Below, in pieces: positions 8,261-17,204 of a stretch of 64,000 nucleotides of DNA (within the stretch, counting starts at the first letter, position 1; every line of letters starts with the position of its first letter). Origin of the DNA: an uncultured Granulosicoccaceae bacterium (lineage in GTDB: Bacteria > Pseudomonadota > Gammaproteobacteria > CALCKW01); contig CALCKW010000007.1 in the NCBI GenBank assembly GCA_937965695.1, positions 133,106 through 197,105 on the forward strand, given 5' to 3'. Position numbers and translations under genes: made by a program. The notes under the pieces were generated by a model. That model was not told the DNA's origin, ran no database searches, and worked only from the letters and a program-made list of their open reading frames with translations.

Positions 8261-9583
8261 CTAAAGCTCGGGTAAGGCTAGACCAGAGGCTACGCCGTCC
8301 ATGTGGTGGCCACCGATTATAGGCACCCCAGGGAGCCACTCTCCTAATGTGTCACGAAACATGTCCGACTGTGCTGAACCACCGGTTGTATAGATGGCAT
8401 CCGGAGTGGGTTGGTTGGCCAGAACATCTTGCTGCAATGTCTTTATTTTAGATAAAAGCCGCTCACTGGCTTGTCGTAGGTCTTGACGATCTGCTGCCAG
8501 TGGCTCGTTGAGCGCCGGTACATCGATGGTTGTCTGGTCTGTTTCGGATAGCTGTATTTTTGCTCGCTCAGCCAGCCGTACTAATTCAAAACTTCGCTTT
8601 TGATGCCAGATCGAGTGGAACTTTTCAAAGCGCGATGACGCGGGCATGTCTAGCATTAATTGGTTGATGTCCCGACCAGTATCAGGGCTGTAGAAATCTC
8701 GTTGCGCCGGAACGTCATTGACTGACATAGCTTGCCAGAATAAATTGGCTGGCAAAGGTAACCCGCGCTTGTTACGTTCTTCCATGCCGAAGGCAGGCAT
8801 TATTTTTTTGATAGACAGGGCGATATCAAAATCGTTACCGCCCGTACGTGCGCCCTGATGCGCGAGCGCGCGACTGCGGCCATCGGGTGAAAGTTCTAGC
8901 AGCGAGAAGTCAGAGGTACCACCACCGATATCGGCAACCAATACACGCTGTGGCTCGCTCAAGGAACGCGCATAGTGATAACCAGCTGCTGCAGGCTCTA
9001 ACCTGAAGTCTATTTTTTGCCAGCCGATTTTTGCCGCCGCACCGCGGATAATCGCCAGAGCCTGCTGGTTGCTCCTGTCGCCACTCCTACCGAGAAAGTT
9101 TATAGGCCGACCTACTGTAAGCGATGTGATTTTGTCGCCAAAGGCCGCTTCGCCACGCCGTCTAATTTCGCCTAGCAAAAGGGTACAAAGATCTTCAAAA
9201 AGATTGAGTTGAGCTGTGGCGAGGCCTGTCACACCTAAAAAAGACTTAGGTGATTTGATAAAATAGCCCTCACCCGGATTTGCCATGTAGGTCTCGAACG
9301 CCTCACTACCAAAGCTCAGCAGTTGTTCCCCGACTAAGTCCTCTTCTAGGAGCACTCGACGCGCTCGAGCTATATCGCTACGGCGCGCTTCTGCATACGT
9401 TTCTCTTGTCGCACCTTCAAGGTAATCTAATACTAAAAGAGGTACTAGCTCACGCTCTGCGGTGTGAATGGCAGATGGCAATAGAGGTGAATCACCCTCT
9501 AGCGGCAATAGGCGAACCGAACCATCGGCTTCACGGATGGAAAGCGCGTTGTTCGAAGTGCCAAAATCCAAGCCAGCGTGCAT
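8261..9583 (-). CDS. YegD-like Hsp70-family ATPase
   Basis: Actin-fold ATPase related to DnaK but only 440 residues long, the size of E. coli YegD. It has the nucleotide-binding domain and lacks the canonical substrate-binding and lid domains. Phosphate 1 motif: GLDFGTSNN (4-12). Phosphate 2: DIGGGTSDF (218-226), preceded by EPAAAG (196-201). The adenosine motif TTGGSAQ is near residue 403. Function is unknown in this family; a chaperone-like or scaffolding role is assumed by homology. It is on the same strand as the MscS gene, 130 bp upstream of it, and may be transcribed separately. Confidence 0.9.
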   Translation of the reverse strand: MHAGLDFGTSNNALSIREADGSVRLLPLEGDSPLLPSAIHTAERELVPLLVLDYLEGATRETYAEARRSDIARARRVLLEEDLVGEQLLSFGSEAFETYMANPGEGYFIKSPKSFLGVTGLATAQLNLFEDLCTLLLGEIRRRGEAAFGDKITSLTVGRPINFLGRSGDRSNQQALAIIRGAAAKIGWQKIDFRLEPAAAGYHYARSLSEPQRVLVADIGGGTSDFSLLELSPDGRSRALAHQGARTGGNDFDIALSIKKIMPAFGMEERNKRGLPLPANLFWQAMSVNDVPAQRDFYSPDTGRDINQLMLDMPASSRFEKFHSIWHQKRSFELVRLAERAKIQLSETDQTTIDVPALNEPLAADRQDLRQASERLLSKIKTLQQDVLANQPTPDAIYTTGGSAQSDMFRDTLGEWLPGVPIIGGHHMDGVASGLALPEL

Positions 9584-10029
9584 GGTTTTCTCTCGATTGT
9601 GGGCCGGTGATTGTAGTGGATTCTGGCCGCCTGTTCACAACTCATACTAACCTCATCTACCAAAATCTGTTTCTGCGACTATGCTTCAGGTACGAAAATA
9701 ACCATTTAGTCTTGTTCGGCCACGCTTGCAGGGTGGAAAAATTCGAGCATGAGTTGTTCTCAGGTGTCGGGTTGGTGTTGCCCGAGCCTATCGAATTCGA
9801 TGTCATTATCCCCAGACGATTAAGTCGCTACCACGGGATCACGGACAGTGTTAGTTCTGATCAATGTGCTTGCCTAGTCATCTTGCGGCCATTTTGGCTC
9901 GCCTGCTTCTAGTGCCTGCGGAGCCCTGCTAATCCGCTGAGTACAATTTTTTTGACCTATGCCGTGTAAGCCAACACGTACGGAGAGTCCGCAAATGTGG
10001 CGGGCTTATAGCATTGGATGAGGTTTAGC
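9584..10029. other. Intergenic stretch, divergent promoter region
   Basis: 446 bp between the start of the Hsp70-like gene (minus strand) and the start of the unknown basic protein (plus strand). It must hold promoters for both. An open frame runs from a GTG at 9607 to 9912 (about 100 codons) but lacks a ribosome-binding site, is part of a longer antisense frame across the Hsp70 gene and resembles nothing I know, so it is not called. Confidence 0.5.
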
Positions 10030-10551
10030 ATGGAAGCGATAAAAGAACGGCCCCGAGCAAAAAGAAGAAAAGGTCTGCGAGTGGAAATTCCGGCACAGCA
10101 GTGTTTGAGTTCGCACAGAGACCTAGAGTTGGAATGGAGCTCCCTCGAGCCTTCTCTAATGCCCGAGCTCATGAGTTTGGGTAGAAAACAGGTGGCCGCG
10201 GCACTTGTCTCAAAAATAATTGCTAAGCCAGTGCTTGTAAAAGCACCTACTTCTACACCCAATAAATCCAAAGGTGCATTTCGCCTGTCGCGTCGAGTCT
10301 TAGAGGAATACATGCACCACGTGAAACGCGTGCGTCTAGCTCAGCAGAAGGATCGACACAGCTACGCCATTCGGTTAACCACGGAAGCACTGCAACAGAT
10401 TCGGCAGCAGTCCCGAGTGCATCGACGAGCGTTAAACAAACAGACTCAAGAACTGTTGAACTTACGTAGCCTCAGTTTGATTGCGCTCGGTGAATGCGGA
10501 GAGGCGTGGCGATGTATTGCGCTGATGTCCAGACTTTGGGCTAAAGGTTAA
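10030..10551 (+). CDS. Hypothetical basic protein
   Basis: Not recognised. About 173 residues, Arg/Lys/Gln-rich, with no signal peptide or membrane helix. The N-terminus is a basic patch (KERPRAKRRKG) and the second half (about 90-160) looks helical with many Arg and Gln residues (QQIRQQSRVHRRALNKQTQE), which could bind nucleic acid or another protein. I prefer the ATG at 10030, which has GGATGAGG six bases upstream; an in-frame ATG at 10018 adds four residues and has no such site. It stands alone between divergent and convergent neighbours. Confidence 0.6.
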   Translation: MEAIKERPRAKRRKGLRVEIPAQQCLSSHRDLELEWSSLEPSLMPELMSLGRKQVAAALVSKIIAKPVLVKAPTSTPNKSKGAFRLSRRVLEEYMHHVKRVRLAQQKDRHSYAIRLTTEALQQIRQQSRVHRRALNKQTQELLNLRSLSLIALGECGEAWRCIALMSRLWAKG

Positions 10552-10563
10552 CGATGTTGTAGC

Positions 10564-10590
10564 GTTGCGCGGCCATTGCGACCGCGCAGC
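10564..10590. terminator. Stem-loop between convergent genes
   Basis: TGCGCGG and CCGCGCA pair perfectly (10566-10572 with 10582-10588) across a 9-base loop, with a G-U and a G-C pair extending the stem. It lies in the 60-bp gap between the convergent hypothetical gene and msrA. There is no U-tract, so termination is only a suggestion from its position. Confidence 0.35.
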
Positions 10591-10611
10591 TGAAGGGCTC
10601 CGTTACCCTGA

Positions 10612-11211
10612 TTAGTGAGCTTTGACGAGCGCCGCTCGCTGATCGCCCCAGATACTGTCTAATCGTTTGTCTCTGCCACAGCTCCAACGGTAGTATTTAT
10701 ATCTTGCTGCGTTGTTCTTGTAGTAGTCCTGATGGTAGCTTTCATTACCCTTGATCGGATAAAAGGTGCTGGCTGGTAGAATTGGTGTGACAACAGTCTG
10801 TGAGCTGAATTGTTCGACAACCTTAGCCCGAGATGCCTCAGCGAGCGCGCGTTCTTCATCATTGGCGACAAATAAAGCGGCTAGATACTCAGAGCCCTTA
10901 TCGCAGAACTGACCTCGGTCGTCGAAGGGGTCAATGTTTACCCAGTAGTAGTCCAGCAAGTCTTGGTAGCTGACAACGTCAGGATCGTAGTGGATCTCAA
11001 CGGCCTCATAGTGCCCCTCGTGATTGCCATTGTAGGTGGGGTTTTCAAGCTCTCCGCCTGTAAAGCCAGAAATGACTTCGCTCACGCCTTCCAATTGCTC
11101 AAAGTCGGACTCCATGCACCAGAAGCATCCGCCAGCAAAAACGGCGGTATCAGCTTGAGCGGTAGCTGTAAAAAGACTGAGAAATAAAGCGGCTTTGATG
11201 GTTTTATTCAT
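10612..11211 (-). CDS. msrA: Exported peptide-methionine (S)-S-oxide reductase
   Basis: Reduces the S-epimer of methionine sulfoxide in oxidised proteins. The 199 residues include a signal peptide (about 1-20, ending TATAQA), so the enzyme is predicted to act in the periplasm rather than in the cytoplasm like E. coli MsrA. The catalytic motif GGCFWCMES follows at about 27-35, and GHYEAVEIHYDP and YHQDYYKNN are further conserved MsrA segments. Resolving Cys candidates lie at CDKGSEY and in the C-terminal WSCGRD. An AAAAAAGGAAAAG ribosome-binding stretch precedes the ATG. There is no MsrB partner nearby. Periplasmic recycling would need an electron donor encoded elsewhere. Confidence 0.93.
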   Translation of the reverse strand: MNKTIKAALFLSLFTATAQADTAVFAGGCFWCMESDFEQLEGVSEVISGFTGGELENPTYNGNHEGHYEAVEIHYDPDVVSYQDLLDYYWVNIDPFDDRGQFCDKGSEYLAALFVANDEERALAEASRAKVVEQFSSQTVVTPILPASTFYPIKGNESYHQDYYKNNAARYKYYRWSCGRDKRLDSIWGDQRAALVKAH

Positions 11212-11592
11212 CTGCTTTTCCTTTTTTCTTATAACTTGGGTAAACCAGATTGATAACTTTTATCCGGCTGATTGGTCTTTGACTTGAGCGGGGTGGCGTT
11301 TGTTTCAAATCAATTCATATAGTCTCATGTGATGCCTCAGATTAGCAGAGCTTTAGAGGCACACAATCAGTGATTTTACTTAGAAAACGGGATGAAACAT
11401 GATAGATGTCATGGTTCACTTGCAAAGACAGCGGCCAATTCTGTGTGAGAGTTAACGGCTGTCGTTGTACTCAACTTTGTACGGGTGGCGCACGAAAGCT
11501 AGGTCACCCTAGGTGAGTGCGTTTTGCGACTGAGCAAAAGGCAGAAGCGACGTGTTTTCGGCACTGTATTGGGCAAAAGTTGGTGTTGTCAC
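11212..11592. other. Intergenic stretch without a gene
   Basis: 381 bp between msrA and the end of the CpxA-like kinase gene, both on the minus strand. It carries the msrA promoter region at its left end. I see no open frame, RNA gene or clear stem-loop in the rest. Confidence 0.5.
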
Positions 11593-12984
11593 TTATCTCT
11601 GACGTGTCGCTGGTAGCTTGATCGATATTTCCAAGCCGCCTCCCTGTGCATTTCGAGCCACAATGGTTCCACCATGCAAACTGACTATGCTTCTAGCTAT
11701 TGCAAGGCCGACACCGTGGCCTCCAGTTTTTTCTGCGCTTCTAGCGCTTTCTGTGCGATAGAACGCTTTAAAGAGACTTGATAGCTGGTCTTCGGAGACG
11801 CCGGGGCCGTGGTCTCTAATGGTGATCGTTGTATCGTTCGAACGCGTCGTGACGGACATGTTTACTGTGCCGTCGGTTTTCGAATAACGCATTGCATTGC
11901 GCACTATATTTTCCATAGCGCTGTGAAGTCGATCCCTGTCTCCATAGAGATGGGTGATAGCGCAGTCAATTGATACTTTAGTGCCTTTGCTCGAATACTC
12001 AAACTCAGCGTCTTGCGCGACTTGTTCGATGAGTTCGCAGAGCTCAAATTCGCTCTCTTCCAGTTGTGTTGTACCGCTTTCAACTTTAGACAAAGACAGA
12101 ATGTTTCCAATTAAATCGTCAAGTCTTTCTATTTCTGTCTCCATGCGGTCTAGATGCTTTATGGAAGAGCCAGGGTTATCTTGAGCGAGCACTAAAGCGA
12201 CTTGCATTCTCGCCAGTGGTGTCCTCAACTCGTGGGAGACATCGCGCAGAAGTTGTTGCTGTGCATCCAGCAAAAGTTGAATGCGTCCCGCCATGTGGTT
12301 GAAGTCGCTACCGAGTTCTCCGATGGAGTCGTTTCGTCGAGCAACCTTGGCGCTGACACGGGCAGTTGTGTCACCTGTGGAGAGTAACCGCGCGGCTGAT
12401 TGCACTTCGCGTAATGGCCGAGAAAACATCCATGCGATTGTGGAGCTGGCAATAACTAGCATCGCGATGAAACTAAGAATGCCTAAAGGGCGCGCTACTT
12501 CACGTATGTCACTGGTGTTGGGAACGATAATGACACGATACTCTCTGCCCTTGTGATGCAGCCGAGTTTGCATGAGCTCAAAATCACGTGCGTCTCGATC
12601 TCTGTTTTGATCTCTGTCCCTCTCGCGTTCCTTTCCTTTACGTTTGTTTGAATTGTTTCTAGTTAACTTATCCGCTAACCAAGGTCTTGGTCTTGTTCCT
12701 AGCGGTTGGCGGCCTTCAAAGACGACGAGTGTGGCGTGCTTTTCTTCCTTGAATTCGCTTTGAAGTTCTATCAGTTTGTCATCATCGAGAGCTTGCTTGA
12801 TCTGGTCGCTGAGGCCGGTGTAGTCTTGCGCAAAAACGCGCTCGAGATGGCGTTCGGCGCTTACATGAAACAAACCAAAAGTGGTGAATGCGGAGATTGC
12901 GACCGCGATGACGATGGTTATGAAGACACGCCAAAATAAGCCGCGTGGCCAATAGGCAAATATTTTTTTTGCCGGTGTATTCAC
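11593..12984 (-). CDS. CpxA-like sensor histidine kinase
   Basis: Inner-membrane kinase/phosphatase of the OmpR-partner type, probably sensing envelope stress. Layout over 463 residues: TM1 about 18-40, periplasmic domain about 41-165, TM2 about 166-187, HAMP about 188-240, dimerisation domain with phospho-acceptor H251 in LLRDVSHELRTPLARMQ, then the ATPase domain with an NIVRNAMRYS N-box, DHGPGV and GHGVGLAI. The periplasmic part contains a very unusual charged low-complexity stretch at 111-133 rich in Lys, Arg, Asp and Glu. It overlaps the response regulator gene by 4 bp. The CpxA assignment rests on the H-box and the partner, not on the sensor domain. Confidence 0.86.
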   Translation of the reverse strand: MNTPAKKIFAYWPRGLFWRVFITIVIAVAISAFTTFGLFHVSAERHLERVFAQDYTGLSDQIKQALDDDKLIELQSEFKEEKHATLVVFEGRQPLGTRPRPWLADKLTRNNSNKRKGKERERDRDQNRDRDARDFELMQTRLHHKGREYRVIIVPNTSDIREVARPLGILSFIAMLVIASSTIAWMFSRPLREVQSAARLLSTGDTTARVSAKVARRNDSIGELGSDFNHMAGRIQLLLDAQQQLLRDVSHELRTPLARMQVALVLAQDNPGSSIKHLDRMETEIERLDDLIGNILSLSKVESGTTQLEESEFELCELIEQVAQDAEFEYSSKGTKVSIDCAITHLYGDRDRLHSAMENIVRNAMRYSKTDGTVNMSVTTRSNDTTITIRDHGPGVSEDQLSSLFKAFYRTESARSAEKTGGHGVGLAIARSIVSLHGGTIVARNAQGGGLEISIKLPATRQR

Positions 12985-13682
12985 TCCTCAGCACCCGGCA
13001 GCGTGTAAATATATCCTTGGTTCCTTACTGTCTTAATACGCGCCTCGCCGCTCGCATGCTCACCCAATTTTTTTCGCAGGTTGCTGATGTGCATATCGGT
13101 GCTACGATCGAAGGGCAACAGCTTTCGACCAAGTGCGGCTTCACTGAGTGTGTTTTTACTAACAACTTCTCCCGCGTTTTTAAGCAATGCATGTAGAACG
13201 TTAAACTCGGTGCCCGTGAGATCGAGCTTCTTGTCTGCGCAGACAACGACTCTACTCTGAGTGTCGAGACTGATGTCTTGAGCGCTTATGTTACTGCTCT
13301 CGTCTGATTGCAGTTGCTCTGGTCGTGCTCGGCGAAGAATGGCGCGTATGCGTGCGGACAGCTCACGTGGATTACAAGGCTTGGGCATGTAGTCGTCAGC
13401 GCCCATCTCCAGTCCCACTATTCGATCTATGTCGTCGCCGCGTGCAGTAAGCATTATAACGGGGACCAGACTGATGGCTCGTATTTCACGCAGAGCTTCA
13501 AAGCCGTCCATTTTTGGCATCATCACGTCCAGAATCACCAGCTCTGGCTCGTCGGCTTTTACCGCATTTACCGCGGCTGCACCGTCGGCGACATGGTTTA
13601 CTTCAAAGTCTTGACCTTGCAGATACTCAACTAATAAGTCGGCAAGTAGTTGATCGTCGTCAGCTAGCAGAATTTTGCTCAT
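12981..13682 (-). CDS. CpxR-like OmpR/PhoB-family response regulator
   Basis: DNA-binding regulator paired with the adjoining kinase. The receiver domain (about 1-118) shows the acidic pocket at D8-D10, phospho-acceptor D52 in ILDVMMPKMDG, T79 and K101. The winged-helix domain (about 140-230) contains LDLTGTEFNVLHALL and the recognition region DMHISNLRKKLG, which closely match CpxR. The length of 233 is typical. The gene is first in a two-gene operon and is divergent from the ABC exporter genes, which start about 185 bp away and could be a target (inference). Confidence 0.92.
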   Translation of the reverse strand: MSKILLADDDQLLADLLVEYLQGQDFEVNHVADGAAAVNAVKADEPELVILDVMMPKMDGFEALREIRAISLVPVIMLTARGDDIDRIVGLEMGADDYMPKPCNPRELSARIRAILRRARPEQLQSDESSNISAQDISLDTQSRVVVCADKKLDLTGTEFNVLHALLKNAGEVVSKNTLSEAALGRKLLPFDRSTDMHISNLRKKLGEHASGEARIKTVRNQGYIYTLPGAEE

Positions 13683-13866
13683 GGCGTTCTTCGTGTTTTG
13701 GCTCTAGCGCTATTATCGCCCAGCTCATCGAAGGGCTGCAGCTTTTTACATTGTTTGACACTCGCGTTGTTAACCGGTGCTGTTGTTGACTCTATTCCGA
13801 ATACGTCTGGCTGTGGTTTAAGCTACGATTAGGGCAGAGAAATTGGGCCGCGGTAGAGTTGAATAG

Positions 13867-14754
13867 ATGGTAGATACGATCATGGAAACGCAGGGCCTGC
13901 ATGTGCGATTTGATCAGTTGCATGCAGTACGTGGTGTCGATATTTCCATTCCTGCGGGCAGTTGTTTTGGGCTGCTAGGGCCTAATGGGGCGGGCAAGAC
14001 AACCACCATTGAATGTATGGAAGGTATCAAAACGCCAAGTGAAGGGCGTGTGCTTTATCGTGGTCAGCCACTGGATGTCTCTTTTGCCGAGCATGCAGGG
14101 ATTATGTTTCAACAAACGGCGCTGCAGGATTTTGTCACTGTCGGTGAAACCCTGACTATGTTCCAGCGGTTGTATCAAAGTAGCGTGGTGGTAGATGAGC
14201 TGATCGAGGTCTGTAAGCTAGACGAATTCTTGGATCGAGAGCCTAAAAAACTCTCTGGCGGTCAGCGCCAACGTTTGTTGTTAGCTATCGCGCTGGTGGG
14301 AGAGCCCAAAATAGTGTTTTTGGACGAACCGACAACAGGTCTAGACCCTCAGGCGCGACGTAATCTTTGGCAACTGGTCTCAGATATCAAGTCACGTGGG
14401 GTTACAGTTGTCATGAGCACCCACTATATGGATGAAGCCTACGAGCTGTGCGATCAAATCGCCATCATGGACCATGGCAAGGTGATCGCCGAGGGAACAC
14501 CGGACGAACTGTTGCGTAGTATATTCAGCGATGTGGTGATGCAGCTTCCGCTGGCCGATTGGCCTGCTGCACTTTCCCTAGAGGGTTTTGGGGCGCAGTC
14601 ATTTGGAGAGCAAGTGCAACTGATGTCTAAAGATGTCAATGAAAGTATAGCGGCCTTGCTGGCAGCTGATGTTCCGCTTCAGCATCTTCAAATCCGCAAA
14701 CGCAATTTGGAAGATCTGTTTATCGAGTTGACGGGTCGGGAGTTGCGCACATGA
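13867..14754 (+). CDS. ABC transporter ATP-binding protein (ABC-2/DrrA type)
   Basis: Energises the membrane partner encoded directly downstream. In 295 residues it shows Walker A GPNGAGKTT (38-46), Q-loop FQQT (81-84), ABC signature LSGGQ (129-133), Walker B IVFLDEP (149-155) and switch H186 in STHYMDEA. A C-terminal extension of about 80 residues ends in NLEDLFIELTGRELR, which is typical of DrrA/CcmA/NatA subunits. Such two-gene systems export drugs, lipids or polysaccharides. An in-frame ATG at 13882 is an alternative start. It overlaps the permease gene by 4 bp and is divergent from the CpxR-like gene. Confidence 0.92.
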   Translation: MVDTIMETQGLHVRFDQLHAVRGVDISIPAGSCFGLLGPNGAGKTTTIECMEGIKTPSEGRVLYRGQPLDVSFAEHAGIMFQQTALQDFVTVGETLTMFQRLYQSSVVVDELIEVCKLDEFLDREPKKLSGGQRQRLLLAIALVGEPKIVFLDEPTTGLDPQARRNLWQLVSDIKSRGVTVVMSTHYMDEAYELCDQIAIMDHGKVIAEGTPDELLRSIFSDVVMQLPLADWPAALSLEGFGAQSFGEQVQLMSKDVNESIAALLAADVPLQHLQIRKRNLEDLFIELTGRELRT

Positions 14755-15758
14755 ATTTCAAACGTTTTTACGCCGTTTTTGTCGCGCGCAATTTAGAATT
14801 TATTCGTGACCGAGGGGCATTGGCGTGGAGCTTCATCTTCCCTGTATTCATGATTCTTGGATTTGCCTTTGTTTTTAATGGGCAAAAACCTCTTTACACG
14901 GTGGGTGCTATGAACAACCCCGCGCCTACTGCAATGTCCTATTTCGCGCTGGATGAAGCGTTGATCGAGATGGTGGTTATAGTTGACGAAGGCTATGCGA
15001 CTCGTCGTTTAGGGCGCCATGCGCTGGACCTTTTGTTAGACACAGCCAACAAACACTATTGGGTGAATCCCCTGTCCCCAGAAGGACAAGTGCTCGAGCG
15101 ATTATTGCAAGGGTCGGGTGCGGCTGAAGGCTGGCAGCGGACGGAGATCAGTGGCGAAGCTTTGCGGTATGTCGATTGGGCACTGCCTGGTATTTTATCC
15201 ATGAATATGATGTTCGCGGCGTTGTTTGGAATCGGTTATGTGATTGTGCGCTACCGCAAGACTGGCATGCTAAAGCGAATGATGGCGACACCTGTGACAG
15301 CCGTTGAATTTTTAGGTGCGCAGTTGGCCTCTCGATTGATGGTGATGATTGTTATCAATATTATTTTATTGATGGGCCTGTGGTTCGCCGTTGATTTTCG
15401 AATGGAAGGCAGTGTGCTGTTGTTGGCTTTAGTTTTTATTCTAGGTGCGACGTCCCTCATCTCAATTGGCTTATTAGTGGCGGCGAGAATCGCCAATGAA
15501 GAGTTAGCCAATGGGTTGCTCAACGCTGCTACTTGGCCAATGATGATGCTTTCGGAAGTTTGGTTTTCGATGGAAAATGCAGCACCGTGGATTCAGAGCT
15601 TATCCTTGGCGCTTCCCTTAACGCACATGACCAAAGCAGCACGTGCAGTGATGTTGGATGGGGCGGGGTTTGTCGACATCTTGCCAAATTTGGTTTACTT
15701 GACGGCGGTCGCTTTAGTTTTTTTGATGCTCGGTGCTCGATTTTTCCGATGGGAATAG
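14751..15758 (+). CDS. ABC-2 type transporter permease
   Basis: Membrane-spanning half of the exporter, 335 residues. TM1 is about 25-43, followed by an extracytoplasmic domain of about 100 residues. Five more helices lie between about 145 and 332, beginning MNMMFAALFGIGYVIVRY. The RKTGMLKRMMATPV segment between TM2 and TM3 is the characteristic coupling loop of ABC-2 permeases. Translation is coupled to the ATPase gene through an ATGA overlap. Substrate unknown. Confidence 0.9.
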   Translation: MNFKRFYAVFVARNLEFIRDRGALAWSFIFPVFMILGFAFVFNGQKPLYTVGAMNNPAPTAMSYFALDEALIEMVVIVDEGYATRRLGRHALDLLLDTANKHYWVNPLSPEGQVLERLLQGSGAAEGWQRTEISGEALRYVDWALPGILSMNMMFAALFGIGYVIVRYRKTGMLKRMMATPVTAVEFLGAQLASRLMVMIVINIILLMGLWFAVDFRMEGSVLLLALVFILGATSLISIGLLVAARIANEELANGLLNAATWPMMMLSEVWFSMENAAPWIQSLSLALPLTHMTKAARAVMLDGAGFVDILPNLVYLTAVALVFLMLGARFFRWE

Positions 15759-15807
15759 TGGCATTTTGAGCCGCAAAATGTTGGTGTTTTGTTCAAGGAA
15801 TTAGCTT

Positions 15808-16902
15808 ATGGGGCCTTTGCAGGGACTCCGCGTTGTCGAGTTTGCAGGATTGGGCCCCGCGCCTTTCTGCGGTATGTTGTTGGCAGACATGGGCGCAGAT
15901 GTGGTGAGGCTAGAGCGTTGCCACGGCGACAACCTTTTAGGCCTAACCTACGATGTGCTCAATCGGGGCAAGCGCTCAGTTGCCGTTGATCTTAAAACGC
16001 CAGAGGGTCTGACGACAGCGCGAGAGCTGCTAGCAAATGCTGATGTACTGATAGAAGGCTTTCGACCCGGGGTCATGGAGAGACTAGGGCTCAGTCCGGA
16101 ACAATGTTGGCAAATAAATGCAGCACTGATCTATGGCCGCATGACAGGCTGGGGTCAGTATGGTCCCTTGGCCCAGTCGGCAGGTCATGACATCAACTAC
16201 ATTGCTCTCAGTGGAGCGCTGAGTGCATTTGGCGAAAAAGAGGGCAAGCCAATCATGCCCGCTAACCTGTTGGGCGATTTTGGCGGTGGGGCGATGTATC
16301 TGGCTTTTGGCATTATGGCTGCGGTTTTCGAAGCGAAAAGCAGCGGGAAAGGCCAAGTAGTGGACGCGGCGATAAGCGATTGCACGGCCCATTTGAGCAC
16401 ATTTTTGCATGGGCTGATGCATAACGAACAGTGGCAAGAGCAACGGGGTGCTAACTTACTTGACGGTGGGGCGCACCACTACAACAGTTATCGATGTTTG
16501 GACGGAGAATGGATTTCTATTGGGCCGCTCGAGCCAAAATTTTATGTGGAATTTCTTCAGCGAATGGGCTTGGCAGAAACACCTGAATTTGCCAACCCTG
16601 TGCTAAAGGAGCAATGGCCTTCATTGAAACAAAAGTTGACCGAAATCTTTGCCAGCAGAGAAAGACAGGTTTGGGTTGATTTGTTGGAAAGATCAGACTG
16701 TTGTTTTGCTCCAGTTTTAGGTTTACAGCAAGCATCCCTGCATCCGCATAATATTGCTCGTGGCGTGTTTGAAGAGCACGATGACTGTGTGCAACCTGCA
16801 CCGGCACCCCGATTCAGTCGTACTCCTGGCAGTATTCAAAGGCCGCCTCCCAGACCAGGACAGCACAGTGAAGAAATAATGCAAGAGTGGAAAAAAAGAT
16901 GA
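15808..16902 (+). CDS. CaiB/BaiF-family protein, probably alpha-methylacyl-CoA racemase
   Basis: Family III CoA-transferase-fold enzyme of 364 residues. It carries AGHDINYIALSG with H127 and NLLGDFGGG with D157, which correspond to the His/Asp acid-base pair (H126/D156) of the mycobacterial alpha-methylacyl-CoA racemase. Together with FRPGVMERLGL around R86, this favours racemisation of 2-methylacyl-CoA esters over CoA transfer. It would help degrade branched-chain or isoprenoid-derived fatty acids, consistent with the FadB-like protein elsewhere in the window (inference). The ATG is preceded by CAAGGAATT. It ends in an ATGA overlap with the cupin gene. Confidence 0.85.
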   Translation: MGPLQGLRVVEFAGLGPAPFCGMLLADMGADVVRLERCHGDNLLGLTYDVLNRGKRSVAVDLKTPEGLTTARELLANADVLIEGFRPGVMERLGLSPEQCWQINAALIYGRMTGWGQYGPLAQSAGHDINYIALSGALSAFGEKEGKPIMPANLLGDFGGGAMYLAFGIMAAVFEAKSSGKGQVVDAAISDCTAHLSTFLHGLMHNEQWQEQRGANLLDGGAHHYNSYRCLDGEWISIGPLEPKFYVEFLQRMGLAETPEFANPVLKEQWPSLKQKLTEIFASRERQVWVDLLERSDCCFAPVLGLQQASLHPHNIARGVFEEHDDCVQPAPAPRFSRTPGSIQRPPPRPGQHSEEIMQEWKKR

Positions 16903-17192
16903 CTAAAAATAGGCCGCAAGCAATACCCGCTGTTCAACTCGACACGGATAGAGTGTTGGTTACCGAATGGCGCTTTCCCCCAGGCGCTGAAACGGGCTGG
17001 CATCGTCATGGTATGGACTACGTGGTCGTGCCGCAGAGCACTGGTCAACTGCTCATTGAAACGTCTGACGGCGACATACGGGCTGATTTGGTGACGGGGG
17101 TCGCTTACTCTAGAGATGAAGGCACCGAACACAATGTCGTGAATGACAATGACTTTGAATTCATTTTTGTTGAAGTAGAGCTGAAAAACTAG
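16899..17192 (+). CDS. Small cupin-domain protein
   Basis: A 97-residue single beta-barrel protein. The first cupin motif is visible as GAETGWHRHGMDYVVVP, supplying two His metal ligands, and the second as GTEHNVVN with one His. I choose the ATG at 16899 inside the ATGA overlap with the preceding racemase gene; a GTG at 16887 would add four residues. Coupled translation suggests a role linked to the racemase, perhaps binding or modifying a related small molecule, but no function can be assigned. Confidence 0.8.
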   Translation: MTKNRPQAIPAVQLDTDRVLVTEWRFPPGAETGWHRHGMDYVVVPQSTGQLLIETSDGDIRADLVTGVAYSRDEGTEHNVVNDNDFEFIFVEVELKN

Positions 17193-17204
17193 TTAGCTGT
17201 GTAT

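Noticed and set aside
9280-9912. 210-codon plus-strand open frame
   Set aside because: The first 300 bp are antisense to the clear Hsp70-like gene; the remainder has no ribosome-binding site and no recognisable sequence.
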